Assembly (NCBI GenBank): GCA_016780365.1
Contig: JADHMB010000002.1
Span: forward strand, 1 to 64,000
Length of the DNA: 64,000 nucleotides
Reading direction: 5' to 3'
DNA from: Flavobacteriales bacterium
Lineage (GTDB): Bacteria; Bacteroidota; Bacteroidia; Flavobacteriales_D; Parvicellaceae
The notes under the pieces were generated by a model that searched no databases, was not told the DNA's origin, and was given only the letters and a program-made list of their open reading frames with translations. The translations under genes were made by a program, and so were the position numbers. Positions within the stretch are counted from its first letter, which is position 1. Every line of letters starts with the position of its first letter. Below, piece after piece: positions 1-8,092 of the stretch.

Positions 1-165
1 AGCATATCACATATTCACAATAGAATGCCACTATTAAGTAATGAGCCAGTCTTTAGAAACTGGAATCTCAATCAGGTTAATATTGACATCAACACATATG
101 AAGTAAGTAGAGAAGTGAGTTATGCAGGAAATAATAGTCCAGAGCTAATAAAACCAATTTCTTAA
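1..165 (+). CDS. C-terminal fragment of an unidentified protein
   Basis: Frame 1 is open from the window edge to a TAA at 163-165 and encodes the last 54 residues of a protein that starts outside the window. The tail is polar, with an NWNLNQVNIDI stretch and the end PELIKPIS, and looks like the last beta strands of a globular enzyme. I do not recognise the family. The HNH-like gene begins 14 bases downstream on the same strand, so the two may be co-transcribed. Confidence 0.6.
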   Translation, partial: SISHIHNRMPLLSNEPVFRNWNLNQVNIDINTYEVSREVSYAGNNSPELIKPIS

Positions 166-179
166 TCCAAGTATAAGTA

Positions 180-461
180 ATGAAAAATTGTGAATTATGT
201 GATAGGGAACAAGAACTGACTTTTCATCATCTCATTCCTAAGAAAAATCATAAAATAAAACACATCCGAGAAAAATACTCTTTTCTAAATATTAATTCCT
301 ACGGAATAAAAATCTGTAGAGATTGTCATAAGATGATTCACAGACTAATTCCACATAAATTACTTGCTTTAGATTATAATACCAAAGAAAAACTTCAAAA
401 TCATCCGGAACTAAAAAAATTCTTCGAATGGGTTAAGTTTCAAACCAAGAAGGTTAAATAA
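180..461 (+). CDS. Small HNH-like zinc protein
   Basis: A 93-residue protein with the layout of a compact HNH / beta-beta-alpha-metal fold: a Cys pair (C4, C7), the motif HHLIPKK at 16-22, a second Cys pair (C46, C49) followed directly by His50, and His54 (pattern C-x2-C-H-x3-H). The four Cys probably hold a structural zinc and the histidines form the possible nuclease centre. It has no signal peptide and no partner gene that would mark it as a restriction or homing enzyme. It may be a nuclease or simply a zinc-binding protein. The fold is moderately certain, the activity unknown. Confidence 0.7.
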   Translation: MKNCELCDREQELTFHHLIPKKNHKIKHIREKYSFLNINSYGIKICRDCHKMIHRLIPHKLLALDYNTKEKLQNHPELKKFFEWVKFQTKKVK

Positions 462-494
462 AGTTATTTATAATTTATTTTATAAATTAGTTAT

Positions 495-605
495 ATGAAA
501 AATTGGATTATCTATAGCGTAGCAACTGTTATATTACTATCTATTGTTGCTTATTACTTTGTAAATGGAACTTGTAATTCTGTTTTTTGTGGTTTGTTTT
601 GTTAA
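495..605 (+). CDS. Putative 36-residue membrane miniprotein
   Basis: A short open frame from ATG 495 to TAA 603-605. The product has one hydrophobic segment (about residues 5-22) and a Cys-containing tail, NGTCNSVFCGLFC, with three Cys in the last ten residues. The hydrophobic helix and the lack of any competing frame support coding, but at this length chance cannot be excluded. It starts 33 bases after the HNH-like gene on the same strand. I do not recognise it. Confidence 0.4.
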   Translation: MKNWIIYSVATVILLSIVAYYFVNGTCNSVFCGLFC

Positions 606-630
606 ATCACTAATTTGAAATTAATATTTC

Positions 631-1659
631 CTACAACTCTTTACTTTCCCTAGATTCTCTCTCTAACAATTCTGCATAAACTTTTGCGAAATTTTGATTC
701 ACCTTTTTTGCTTCTCTAACAGAAGGGTTGCTTGCTGTTACGGTCATTAGTAATTGAGCTGGACTAATTTTTAGAATTGCAGCAAGGGAAAACCATCGAA
801 ATCCAACGCCAATATTTGTATCTATACTACGTGCTTGATGCCAAAAAAATGGCGGATTATATAAAACATCGCCAGGTTCAAGAATGACAGTCCATCCGTC
901 TGCTTTTTTAAAACTCCCCTCTGGTTTTTCCCCATTTGCTTGACTTCTGAAAAATACAGATCTATCTACAACAGGTTCTAGCAAAGGAGAAATTTTATTG
1001 CTATAGATCCACCATTGTTTTCTTCCATGAATCTGAATAAATAAATTAGAACCAATTGCGCAGTGCATTTGTGTCGATGTTCTAGCTCCTCCCATAAATA
1101 ATTGATGTTTTACTTCTCTTGCATCATTATTTGCAGCAGACATTAACCAATCCATATCCAAATCTTTCAAAAGCTCTGGATGTTGATCTAGAATAGGTAA
1201 CAATCTTGCATAATCTTTTCCTCCTTTATTCATTGATTCTACAAATTCAAAGAGGGAAACAGTTTTGGTCTTTTTTCCATCAGTGTATGCTAGGTCCTTG
1301 CTCTCAATTGCCGCATCAAACAATATTACTGGATCATCAGGGTATTTTTCTGCAAAAAATTCGGGATTCCATTTTTTATAAAAAGGCCAAGAAGAAGCTG
1401 CATTTTTTAGTACAACAGGAAGAGATTTTTTTCGATAGTTTTTAATAAACTCTTCAATATTCATTCCCTCTATGACTGGTACAGGAATATGTTTTTCTCC
1501 ATTTTCACCAAGACCACCAATTTCATTAGGTATTTTTTGGGATATTGACGCGCTTAGATCTTCCCTTAATTTTTTTATTTTTTTATTGGAACCGAAAAAA
1601 TGCTCTGCTACCCACATCATAGAATACAGGTAGCGATCGTATCGCGAGATTTTATACAT
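631..1659 (-). CDS. Cupin-like (JmjC/FIH-type) Fe(II)/2-oxoglutarate oxygenase homologue with H-x-A site
   Basis: A 342-residue soluble protein of the cupin_8/JmjC group, whose members are mostly Fe(II)/2-oxoglutarate hydroxylases of proteins or small molecules. Visible hallmarks are IEEFIKNYRKKSLPVVLKN (residues 68-86) at the start of the fold, the iron-site strand QMHCAIGSN (197-205), the basic segment HGRKQWWIYS (211-220) and the distal motif GDVLYNPPFFWHQ (263-275). The first iron ligand His199 and the second, His274, are present, but the acidic ligand expected two residues after the first His is Ala201. The codons at 1057-1065 confirm His-Cys-Ala. H-x-A is known from some Fe/2OG halogenases; it may equally mean a non-catalytic protein. 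It stands alone between convergent and divergent neighbours. Confidence 0.75.
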   Translation of the reverse strand: MYKISRYDRYLYSMMWVAEHFFGSNKKIKKLREDLSASISQKIPNEIGGLGENGEKHIPVPVIEGMNIEEFIKNYRKKSLPVVLKNAASSWPFYKKWNPEFFAEKYPDDPVILFDAAIESKDLAYTDGKKTKTVSLFEFVESMNKGGKDYARLLPILDQHPELLKDLDMDWLMSAANNDAREVKHQLFMGGARTSTQMHCAIGSNLFIQIHGRKQWWIYSNKISPLLEPVVDRSVFFRSQANGEKPEGSFKKADGWTVILEPGDVLYNPPFFWHQARSIDTNIGVGFRWFSLAAILKISPAQLLMTVTASNPSVREAKKVNQNFAKVYAELLERESRESKEL

Positions 1660-1864
1660 AAACTTTTTTTTCTTTATTAAAAATGGTTTCCTTTAATAAT
1701 AATTAGAAACTATCCTTTAATAAACTTATAAATTTAAATTTATTTAGGAGTATGAATTTTGTATTAAAAAGGAGTTTTTAATTTACTATTAAAAGAATTA
1801 TTTACAGAGAAAATTATTTATTTAAAAGGATTCTTTTACTTAAGAATCAAAATTAAACATAGAG

Positions 1865-2944
1865 ATGAAAAACTTATTTTTTTTATTATTTATAGTGCTT
1901 TTTTTGAACACTTTAAACTCCCAAACCAACAATGTCAAAAATATCCTAGAAGAATATAACTACTCCACGGATTCTTTCTTTGTTGGAGGAACTTTAACCA
2001 AGTTCCAACTAAATACTGAAGTAGAAAATATATTTCTCAAAGAATTTAATTATTTAACACCAGCCAATTCATTTAAGCAAACGGTTATACATCCAAAACC
2101 AGATATTTGGAGATGGGAGAGATATGACAGCTTTATCAATTTTGCCAATGAAAATAATTTAATTCTAAGAGTTCATGGACCCATTAGTCCTCAAGCTTCA
2201 AAATGGGTAAAAGACGACAGCAGAACCAAAGAAGAACTCTCTCTTATTTTAGAAGAATTCTTTACTGAGCTTTGTAAAAAAGTTAATATAGAAAAATCTG
2301 TTAAATGGATGGATGTAGTAAATGAAACAATTCTTAGAAATGGTAGTTGGTTTGCGGAAAAACCAGGCGTTGACAAGTGGGAAAACCCTTGGACACAAAT
2401 TGGTATAAATGAAGATGGCTTTCCAAAATATATTGTTAAGGCCTTTGAAATAGCCAATAAACACGCAACAAATATTAAATTAGTTTACAACCATAACGGA
2501 GGAATGGAAAAGGTAATGTGGGAAAAAATAATGGAAACCATTACGTATTTAAAATCAAAAGGACTTAGGGTAGATGCCATTGGTTGGCAAGCCCATCTAA
2601 GAACCAATAGTCTTTCCAATGAAGATCTTCAATACCTAGATTTTTTAATAGATTGGGCACATAAAAATAATTTAGAATTTCATATTACCGAACTTAATCT
2701 TTGGGTAAAAGAAGAAACTCCTAACTTAGACTCTATTCAAACTGTTCAAGCAGAACTTTACAAAAAAATAATGGATAAAATGATTTCAAAAAAGAACAAT
2801 GGGGTAGTAGCATTAAATTTTTGGGGAATAAAAGATACAAAAGGACCAAGCAAACTCAATAAAAATATTTTAAGCATTTACGATCAAAGTCTAGAGCCAA
2901 ATCCTGCATTGAATGCAGTTAAAAAATCTTTAAAAAGTAAATAA
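1865..2944 (+). CDS. Secreted GH10 endo-1,4-beta-xylanase
   Basis: A 359-residue glycoside hydrolase family 10 enzyme, expected to cut internal beta-1,4-xylosidic bonds with retention. Residues 1-19 form a signal peptide (MKNLFFLLFIVLFL, then NSQ). The proton donor sits in WMDVVNE (Glu154) and the nucleophile in FHITELN (Glu276), and WQAHL (241-245) is another GH10 strand. The usual WH[ST]Q element is altered to HGPISPQ (104-110). There is no carbohydrate-binding module or C-terminal sorting domain, so it is probably periplasmic. No SusC/SusD pair or sugar transporter lies nearby, so it is an orphan CAZyme. Confidence 0.88.
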   Translation: MKNLFFLLFIVLFLNTLNSQTNNVKNILEEYNYSTDSFFVGGTLTKFQLNTEVENIFLKEFNYLTPANSFKQTVIHPKPDIWRWERYDSFINFANENNLILRVHGPISPQASKWVKDDSRTKEELSLILEEFFTELCKKVNIEKSVKWMDVVNETILRNGSWFAEKPGVDKWENPWTQIGINEDGFPKYIVKAFEIANKHATNIKLVYNHNGGMEKVMWEKIMETITYLKSKGLRVDAIGWQAHLRTNSLSNEDLQYLDFLIDWAHKNNLEFHITELNLWVKEETPNLDSIQTVQAELYKKIMDKMISKKNNGVVALNFWGIKDTKGPSKLNKNILSIYDQSLEPNPALNAVKKSLKSK

Positions 2945-3027
2945 ATAATAGTATTTAGCTCGGTAATCTAAATTTTTAATATCCTTTGCCAAACTTTTTC
3001 TTAAATTGAATTTCATTTACATAATAT

Positions 3028-3480
3028 ATGAAAAGATTATTTTTTTTATCGTTATTTTCCTCCTTATTTATTTTCAATACTTGTAATAAAAATGTGGATT
3101 ATGTCCAGTTAGATGAAGAGATAATTCTTCAGTACATATCCGATAATAACTTAAATGCAGAACCAACAGGAAGTGGCTTGTATTATGTAGTAAATAATAC
3201 TGGTAACGGAGATGTTCCAGATATTAATTCCATTGTAACAGTTGCTTATAAAGGAACATTAACAGATGGTACAATTTTCGATCAGTCTGGTACAAATGGA
3301 GCTACATTCCCTTTGAGCAATGTTATCCAAGGATGGCAAGAAGGCATTCCACTCTATAGTGAAGGAGGGTCAGGTATTTTACTTATTCCATCTGCTTTGG
3401 GATATGGTAGTCAAGCAGTTGGAAGTATTCCAGCAAATTCAGTTTTGATTTTTGAAGTCACTCTTCTCAATGTAAACTAG
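3028..3480 (+). CDS. FKBP-type peptidyl-prolyl isomerase, lipoprotein
   Basis: A 150-residue lipoprotein prolyl isomerase. The N-terminus is a hydrophobic signal ending in FIFNTCNK, so lipidation is expected at Cys19. The FKBP fold covers about residues 55-150, with the characteristic VAYKGTLTDGTIFD (72-85), VIQGWQEGIPL, ILLIPSALGYGSQ and the closing LIFEVTLLNV. It would assist folding of envelope proteins in the periplasm. The next small gene (zinc ribbon) begins on the base after its stop codon, indicating translational coupling. Confidence 0.9.
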   Translation: MKRLFFLSLFSSLFIFNTCNKNVDYVQLDEEIILQYISDNNLNAEPTGSGLYYVVNNTGNGDVPDINSIVTVAYKGTLTDGTIFDQSGTNGATFPLSNVIQGWQEGIPLYSEGGSGILLIPSALGYGSQAVGSIPANSVLIFEVTLLNVN

Positions 3481-3642
3481 GTGAGAGAGAAATTCTGCCA
3501 TTCTTGTAAAAAGAGTAGTGATACCATGTATAGGGTCAGGTTAAACACGTCTAAGAATTGGTATTTTCTATGTAAAACATGTACTGAAGATAACAAGACA
3601 AATAATCCCAATTATATTTATGGAGGAACGTGGAAGCTTTAA
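3481..3642 (+). CDS. Small Cys4 zinc-ribbon-like protein
   Basis: An open frame of 53 residues starting with GTG directly after the FKBP stop codon and ending with TAA 3640-3642. The product begins VREKFCHSCKKSSDTMYR and holds a second Cys pair in FLCKTCTEDN, giving C-x2-C and C-x2-C about 26 residues apart, the standard four-Cys zinc knuckle. It ends NPNYIYGGTWKL. I cannot assign a function; such ribbons bind nucleic acid or protein. The start could instead be the in-frame ATG near 3526, but that would lose the first Cys pair, so GTG is preferred. Confidence 0.65.
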   Translation: MREKFCHSCKKSSDTMYRVRLNTSKNWYFLCKTCTEDNKTNNPNYIYGGTWKL

Positions 3643-3687
3643 GATTTTGTTATAGAATAAAAGTATTTACCAAAGGACAAAATACAG

Positions 3688-3894
3688 TTAACGTTCACAT
3701 GACTTAACTCCGAAAAGACGTGATGTCCAGCAAATTCCAGATACTGCATTATATATAAAAACAAATCCTACAAAACTTTGTATGAGCGGTATAAGAGTGT
3801 ATCCATAGACAAAGGCCGAAGGAATTAAAAATAATGAAACAATAGCTCTTGCCCATCTTTCTGGTTTATTTATATTTTTCGAAACTCCTAGCAT
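3688..3894 (-). CDS. DUF2892 (YgaP transmembrane-like) protein
   Basis: A 68-residue inner-membrane protein with two hydrophobic helices (about 17-34 and 37-52) and the typical beginning MLGVSKNINKPERWARAI, followed by GICWTSRLFGVKSC near the end. This matches the DUF2892 family, which also occurs fused to rhodanese domains in YgaP. No rhodanese or sulfur gene is adjacent. The role is unknown. Confidence 0.75.
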   Translation of the reverse strand: MLGVSKNINKPERWARAIVSLFLIPSAFVYGYTLIPLIQSFVGFVFIYNAVSGICWTSRLFGVKSCER

Positions 3895-4013
3895 ATTATT
3901 TTTATTAAAGATTTAAATTTATAATCCAATTTAACTTAAATTTTAATTAATCTTAAAAAAAGTTAAAGCTTATTGTTGTCAATTACTTTACAAAGCTCTA
4001 ATTTAGAATTGCT

Positions 4014-4943
4014 TTGTTAATAATATTTTTACAAATACTTCCACTATTTATAATTATTGCATTCGGTTGGTTACTAAACAAATTTAATGTAGCCAATCAA
4101 AGTTGGCTTAAACCTATAGGTGATTTTGCTCTGTATATTGGCTTTCCAGCTCTTATTTTTGGGAATTTAACCGTTTCTAAAATAGATTTTAATTTAGTAG
4201 GAGATAGTTTTTTTAGATATAGTTCTTTGTTAATAGGAGTTCTATTTATTTTTCTATTGCTGATAAATTTCATTACTAAATCTAAAACTCTAAAGGCAAC
4301 TTACTTAATTAGTTTACTTTTTGGAAATGCAGCTTTTCTCGGAATTCCACTTTTGGTTTCTATAGATTCTTCTTTGTCTCAGATAGCCTCTTTAAATGCA
4401 GCTGTAATGTTGTTTTGGGTTTTCTCAATAGGTCTTTTTATTGTGGAGAGATATACTTTAGAGCAGCCAAATACTTTTAGAATTTTAAAGAATTTAATTA
4501 AAAATCCACTTCTTTTATCTGTTCTTTTTGGATTTTTATTCAACTTTTTAGAAATACGTATACCAAAATTTATTCACCTTCCAATAGAAATGCTTGGTTA
4601 CGCGGTTTCACCAATGGTAATGCTTATGATAGGGGTTTTTATTGCTATTCATCCTCCTAAAAGTCCTAAGGACTTAAAATTACCATTAGTATATAGTTTT
4701 TTCAAATTGCTTTTTTTTCCATTTTTAGGACTAATTACTTTTTATTTTCTTTCTAAAGAAATAGAAATTAGTGCTATTACTCAATTTGCAATGCCAGCTG
4801 CAATTACACCATTTGTACTTGCAGAAAGATATAAGCTTAATAAAGAATTTATTTGTAATAGTATTATTGTATCAACAATATTGAGCTTAATTACAATTCC
4901 TACAGTAATTAATTTAATTGACTATTTTAACGATCTCTTATAG
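4014..4943 (+). CDS. AEC-family (auxin efflux carrier) transporter
   Basis: A 309-residue integral membrane protein with about ten hydrophobic segments, in the arrangement of two five-helix repeats typical of the AEC/BART superfamily. Recognisable elements are FGWLLNKFNV near the N-terminus, LLFGNAAFLGIPLL (an N/GxP-containing discontinuous helix) and FAMPAAITPFVLAERY in the second half. Bacterial members export or import small carboxylates, but the substrate cannot be read from sequence. The start is taken as TTG because a stop lies four codons upstream and no ATG is available. It converges on the Crp/Fnr gene. Confidence 0.85.
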   Translation: MLIIFLQILPLFIIIAFGWLLNKFNVANQSWLKPIGDFALYIGFPALIFGNLTVSKIDFNLVGDSFFRYSSLLIGVLFIFLLLINFITKSKTLKATYLISLLFGNAAFLGIPLLVSIDSSLSQIASLNAAVMLFWVFSIGLFIVERYTLEQPNTFRILKNLIKNPLLLSVLFGFLFNFLEIRIPKFIHLPIEMLGYAVSPMVMLMIGVFIAIHPPKSPKDLKLPLVYSFFKLLFFPFLGLITFYFLSKEIEISAITQFAMPAAITPFVLAERYKLNKEFICNSIIVSTILSLITIPTVINLIDYFNDLL

Positions 4944-4970
4944 AGCCAATCAATTGGTAAAAACACCAAA

Positions 4971-5543
4971 TTATTTATAGGAAGCTCTTATTCTACTCAA
5001 GCTTTGTTGAGTAATCCCTAGATAGGATGCAATATGATAGTTTAGAGCATATTTTTCAATTTCGGGATATTGTTTTAAAAAGATTTTGTATCTATCCAAT
5101 GATGTAAGCTGTAATTGGTTTAGAATTCTTTTTTGTAAGCTGACAATATTACGTTCTAAGTTTTTTCTGTGTATCGATTCAATTTTTGGAAATCTTAAAA
5201 ATATATTTTCAATACCTTCGCTTACAGACGTTTCTACCACTATTGAGTCTGCTATGCACTCTACAGTCTGACTGGATTTTTCATTATTGAAAATAGCTAT
5301 ATAATCGCTAATCCAATCATTCTTTAACGCAAATTGTAAAGTATGTTCCTTTCCAACACTATCAAATACGTAGGATCTAATACAGCCCTCCAATACAAAA
5401 TAGGTCTTATTTACAATTTGATTTTCATTAATCAATACATCTCCTTTTTTTAATTTTTTAATTGTTGAAATCGATTTAGTGAACTCCTTTACTTCTTTAG
5501 TTAAATCAATTCTTTTGGAGATATAATCAAATAGTTGTTCCAT
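4971..5543 (-). CDS. Crp/Fnr-family transcriptional regulator
   Basis: A 190-residue regulator with an N-terminal cyclic-nucleotide-binding-like beta roll (VLINENQIVNKTYFVLEGCIRSY) and a C-terminal winged helix with the recognition segment YLGITQQSLSRIRAS. There is no N-terminal Cys cluster, so it is not an oxygen-sensing Fnr. Related Bacteroidota proteins are generally of unknown ligand. I place the start at ATG 5543; the frame extends to a TTG at 5561, which would add only six residues. It is transcribed towards the AEC transporter and diverges from the DUF6787 gene. Confidence 0.87.
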   Translation of the reverse strand: MEQLFDYISKRIDLTKEVKEFTKSISTIKKLKKGDVLINENQIVNKTYFVLEGCIRSYVFDSVGKEHTLQFALKNDWISDYIAIFNNEKSSQTVECIADSIVVETSVSEGIENIFLRFPKIESIHRKNLERNIVSLQKRILNQLQLTSLDRYKIFLKQYPEIEKYALNYHIASYLGITQQSLSRIRASYK

Positions 5544-5707
5544 TTTTATCTTTCTATTCAAAGCTTAATTGTTTAGTAACGTAATTTATTGTAAACAATA
5601 AGGGGTTAAATTAACAAAATGTTTAATTTATCAATTGATATAGTACCATATCTTTATAATATCAATTACAAATTGTAATTTTACTATGTTTAATATTCAA
5701 ATATACA

Positions 5708-6016
5708 ATGCAAAACCTAAAAAAAAAGTGGGGTATTAACTCAAATCTTCAAATTTTTCTGATTTTAACAGTTTTTGCCATTAATGGTTCATTTTCTTCA
5801 TGGGTAGCAAGTCCCGTAACCTCTTTTTTTGGCATTGAAAAAGAGTTGGTAGATCCAATGGTTTATTGGCCATTAAGAATAGCACTTATTTTTCCTATTT
5901 ATCAAATTACTTTACCCATTACTGGGTTTATATTTGGTCAGTTTAAGTTTTTTTGGAATTTTGAAAAGAAATTTTTATCCAGAATCGGACTAGGTTTTCT
6001 TTTCAAAAAAGGATAA
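5708..6016 (+). CDS. DUF6787-like small membrane protein
   Basis: A 102-residue protein with two predicted membrane helices (about 15-33 and 55-78) joined by a loop containing SWVASPVTSFFGIEKE, ending in a basic cytoplasmic tail (EKKFLSRIGLGFLFKKG). It resembles the Bacteroidota-specific DUF6787 family, often misnamed diacylglyceryl transferase. No catalytic motif is visible and the function is unknown. Confidence 0.7.
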   Translation: MQNLKKKWGINSNLQIFLILTVFAINGSFSSWVASPVTSFFGIEKELVDPMVYWPLRIALIFPIYQITLPITGFIFGQFKFFWNFEKKFLSRIGLGFLFKKG

Positions 6017-6033
6017 CCATTCTTCAAGTTTTT

Positions 6034-7389
6034 TTATCCTCTTTTTTGTCTTTTGTGATAAGTCTTATCACCCCTTGTCTGAGGTTTCTTGTACTTCTTT
6101 TTAATAATTCTTCTATAGCTTCCACCTAAATTGGTCTTTAAGTTTTTTTCTTTCTTTTCATGAAATCCAGCATCTAGCTCAATTTTTTTAGAGTTACGAT
6201 TTTCATTTTTATTAAGTCCATCTTCCGCTCGCTCTTCCGCAATTAGTTCTAAGGAAATCTCTACTTCTTTAGGGAAATCAACCATTGGAATTTCACAGGC
6301 CATTAATTCTTCAATCTTCTTTTTGAAAGACTGCTCTTTTTCTGTAGAAAATAAAATAGTATTTCCTTCTTTTTCAGCTCTTCCTGTTCTACCAATTCTG
6401 TGCATGTAATTTTCAGGAAATTCAGGAGTATCAAAATTTACAACATGAGAAATTTCATTTAAATCCAAACCTCTTGACATAACATCTGTAGAAATAAGAA
6501 TCCTATTTTTCCCAGAATCAAAATCTTCTATGGATCTAATTCTATAGTTTTGAGACTTATTAGAATGAATAATGCAAGATTCATGACCAAATTCTGGTTC
6601 TATTAGTTCAAATACTTTATCTGCCATTTTCTTGTTAGAGACAAAGACTAATACTTTTTTAAATTCTTCTTGATTAACTAGTAAATAGGTAAGCAAATTT
6701 ATTTTCGTATAAAAATTCTCTACTTTATAGCATTGCTGAGCAATATTGTCTAATGGAGTTCCACTTACAGCAATTGAAATTTTAACAGGTGCAATAAAAA
6801 AATCATCAATTAATGAATCTACATGCTGGGTCATAGTTGCTGAGAACATAATATTCTGTCTTTTTTTTGGAAGAAGATCTAAAATATTAGTTATCTGAGT
6901 TCTAAACCCCAAATCAAGAATAACATCTACCTCGTCAATCACTAGCTTTTTAAGTCCCTTAACTACAAGAGATTGGTTAAGTATTAAATCGTATAATCTT
7001 CCAGGTGTTGCTACCACAATATCGCAACCTTCATATAGCTCAATACTCTGTCTTTTTATGTTTACTCCACCATATATGCCAATAGTTCTTACACTTAAGT
7101 ATTTAGAAAAGTTATCAATTTCTTCTTTTACTTGAATTACTAATTCTCTTGTAGGAACTAAAATTAATATTCTCGGATTGGATTGTTTGGAATATTTGAG
7201 TTCGTCCAATAAAGGCATCATATACCCTAAAGTCTTTCCCGTTCCAGTTTGTGCTATTCCTAACATGTCTTTGCCAGAAAGAATAACAGAAAAGGATTGT
7301 TCTTGAATTGGAGTAGGAGTATTAAATCCTAAATCTTCAATGGCATTGTGAAGTTGTTTTCTTAAACCAAATTTTTCAAAGGAAGACAT
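6034..7389 (-). CDS. DEAD-box family RNA helicase (DEVD variant)
   Basis: A 451-residue ATP-dependent RNA helicase with the full set of superfamily 2 motifs: Q motif GFNTPTPIQEQ (21-31), Walker A AQTGTGKT (46-53), PTREL (79-83), TPGR (128-131), motif II DEVD (152-155), SAT (183-185), and HRIGRTGRAEKEGN in the second RecA domain. The basic tail from about residue 400 (RRIIKKKYKKPQTRGDK) would bind RNA. Motif II reads DEVD in place of DEAD; Val at the third position is tolerated and seems typical of a flavobacterial subgroup. It probably acts in ribosome assembly or RNA turnover at low temperature. It lies 40 bases after the acyltransferase gene. Confidence 0.92.
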   Translation of the reverse strand: MSSFEKFGLRKQLHNAIEDLGFNTPTPIQEQSFSVILSGKDMLGIAQTGTGKTLGYMMPLLDELKYSKQSNPRILILVPTRELVIQVKEEIDNFSKYLSVRTIGIYGGVNIKRQSIELYEGCDIVVATPGRLYDLILNQSLVVKGLKKLVIDEVDVILDLGFRTQITNILDLLPKKRQNIMFSATMTQHVDSLIDDFFIAPVKISIAVSGTPLDNIAQQCYKVENFYTKINLLTYLLVNQEEFKKVLVFVSNKKMADKVFELIEPEFGHESCIIHSNKSQNYRIRSIEDFDSGKNRILISTDVMSRGLDLNEISHVVNFDTPEFPENYMHRIGRTGRAEKEGNTILFSTEKEQSFKKKIEELMACEIPMVDFPKEVEISLELIAEERAEDGLNKNENRNSKKIELDAGFHEKKEKNLKTNLGGSYRRIIKKKYKKPQTRGDKTYHKRQKRG

Positions 7390-7429
7390 TGTCTTATTTT
7401 TTACAAAGCTAAGATATAAAGTATAAATA

Positions 7430-8092
7430 TTACTCTCTTAAATTTGAGCTATTGTTATTGTCACACCGATTCTTAAGATCGTGCACAGCGTTTTCTGCTT
7501 TTTCAACAATTTCTTCTACCGATTCGTTTTCTAAAAAAATTGGGTTTCCAAAATATATTTTAGTTATACCAGGCAACATTATTTTATTTCCTTTCGGCAA
7601 CACTCTGCCAATTCCTTCCAAATAAACGGGTATAATAGGAATATTCATATTTTCTTTCATTAAATGTCCTAAACCTTTTTTAAAAACTTGTATTTTACCT
7701 GCTTTTCCTCGCGAACCCTCAGGAAAGAAAATGAGAGACTTGCCATTTTTTAAATAACTATCCAATATAAAAATAGGATCTCTATTAGGATTTTTATCGT
7801 CTCTTTTTCTAGGAATTAAAAGAAGGTTTATAAGAAACCAAGATAGAAAGGCAGAAAGTTTACTTTTCCCAAAATAATCTTCTGCAGCCACCGGATAAGT
7901 TATAGCTAATCTGTCTACTGGGACAGAAGTCATAAGAGTTACTCCATCTGCATGACTATTATGATTTGCTACCATTACAAATTGTTGGTGTTTTATTAAT
8001 TTCTTTTCTCCGATATACCTTACGCCAATTATTATTTTGAAGAAAAAATTCCAAAATATTTTATAAATAATATAAAGAAAAATAGTTCTCAC
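7430..8092 (-). CDS. PlsC-type 1-acylglycerol-3-phosphate acyltransferase homologue
   Basis: A 220-residue membrane-associated acyltransferase. It carries the four LPLAT blocks: the catalytic NHNSHAD (H-x4-D), an arginine block LLLIPRKRDD, FPEGSRGKAG for glycerol-phosphate binding, and IIPVYLEG. An N-terminal hydrophobic helix anchors it. The GTG start overlaps the stop codon of the upstream CDP-diglyceride synthase gene by one base. It is the last gene of a four-gene lipid cluster and probably acylates a lysophospholipid made or remodelled by the other three products. The true acceptor is unknown. Confidence 0.85.
   Translation of the reverse strand: MRTIFLYIIYKIFWNFFFKIIIGVRYIGEKKLIKHQQFVMVANHNSHADGVTLMTSVPVDRLAITYPVAAEDYFGKSKLSAFLSWFLINLLLIPRKRDDKNPNRDPIFILDSYLKNGKSLIFFPEGSRGKAGKIQVFKKGLGHLMKENMNIPIIPVYLEGIGRVLPKGNKIMLPGITKIYFGNPIFLENESVEEIVEKAENAVHDLKNRCDNNNSSNLRE

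Noticed and set aside
152..154. In-frame continuation of the first fragment as a recognisable metallophosphoesterase or similar enzyme
   Set aside because: Only 54 residues are visible and none forms a diagnostic motif, so I left it unnamed.
466..494. Hairpin ATTTATAA / TTATAAAT as a terminator after the HNH-like gene
   Set aside because: The stem is entirely A-T and no T run follows, so it would be weak and is expected by chance.
4944..4960. Palindrome CCAATCAATTGG between convergent genes
   Set aside because: The loop of two bases is too tight for a terminator hairpin and no symmetric site elsewhere supports an operator.
6930..6945. DEVD in motif II of the helicase as a sign of inactivity
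   Set aside because: The third position of the box tolerates Val, all other motifs are intact, and the variant seems typical of a flavobacterial subgroup.
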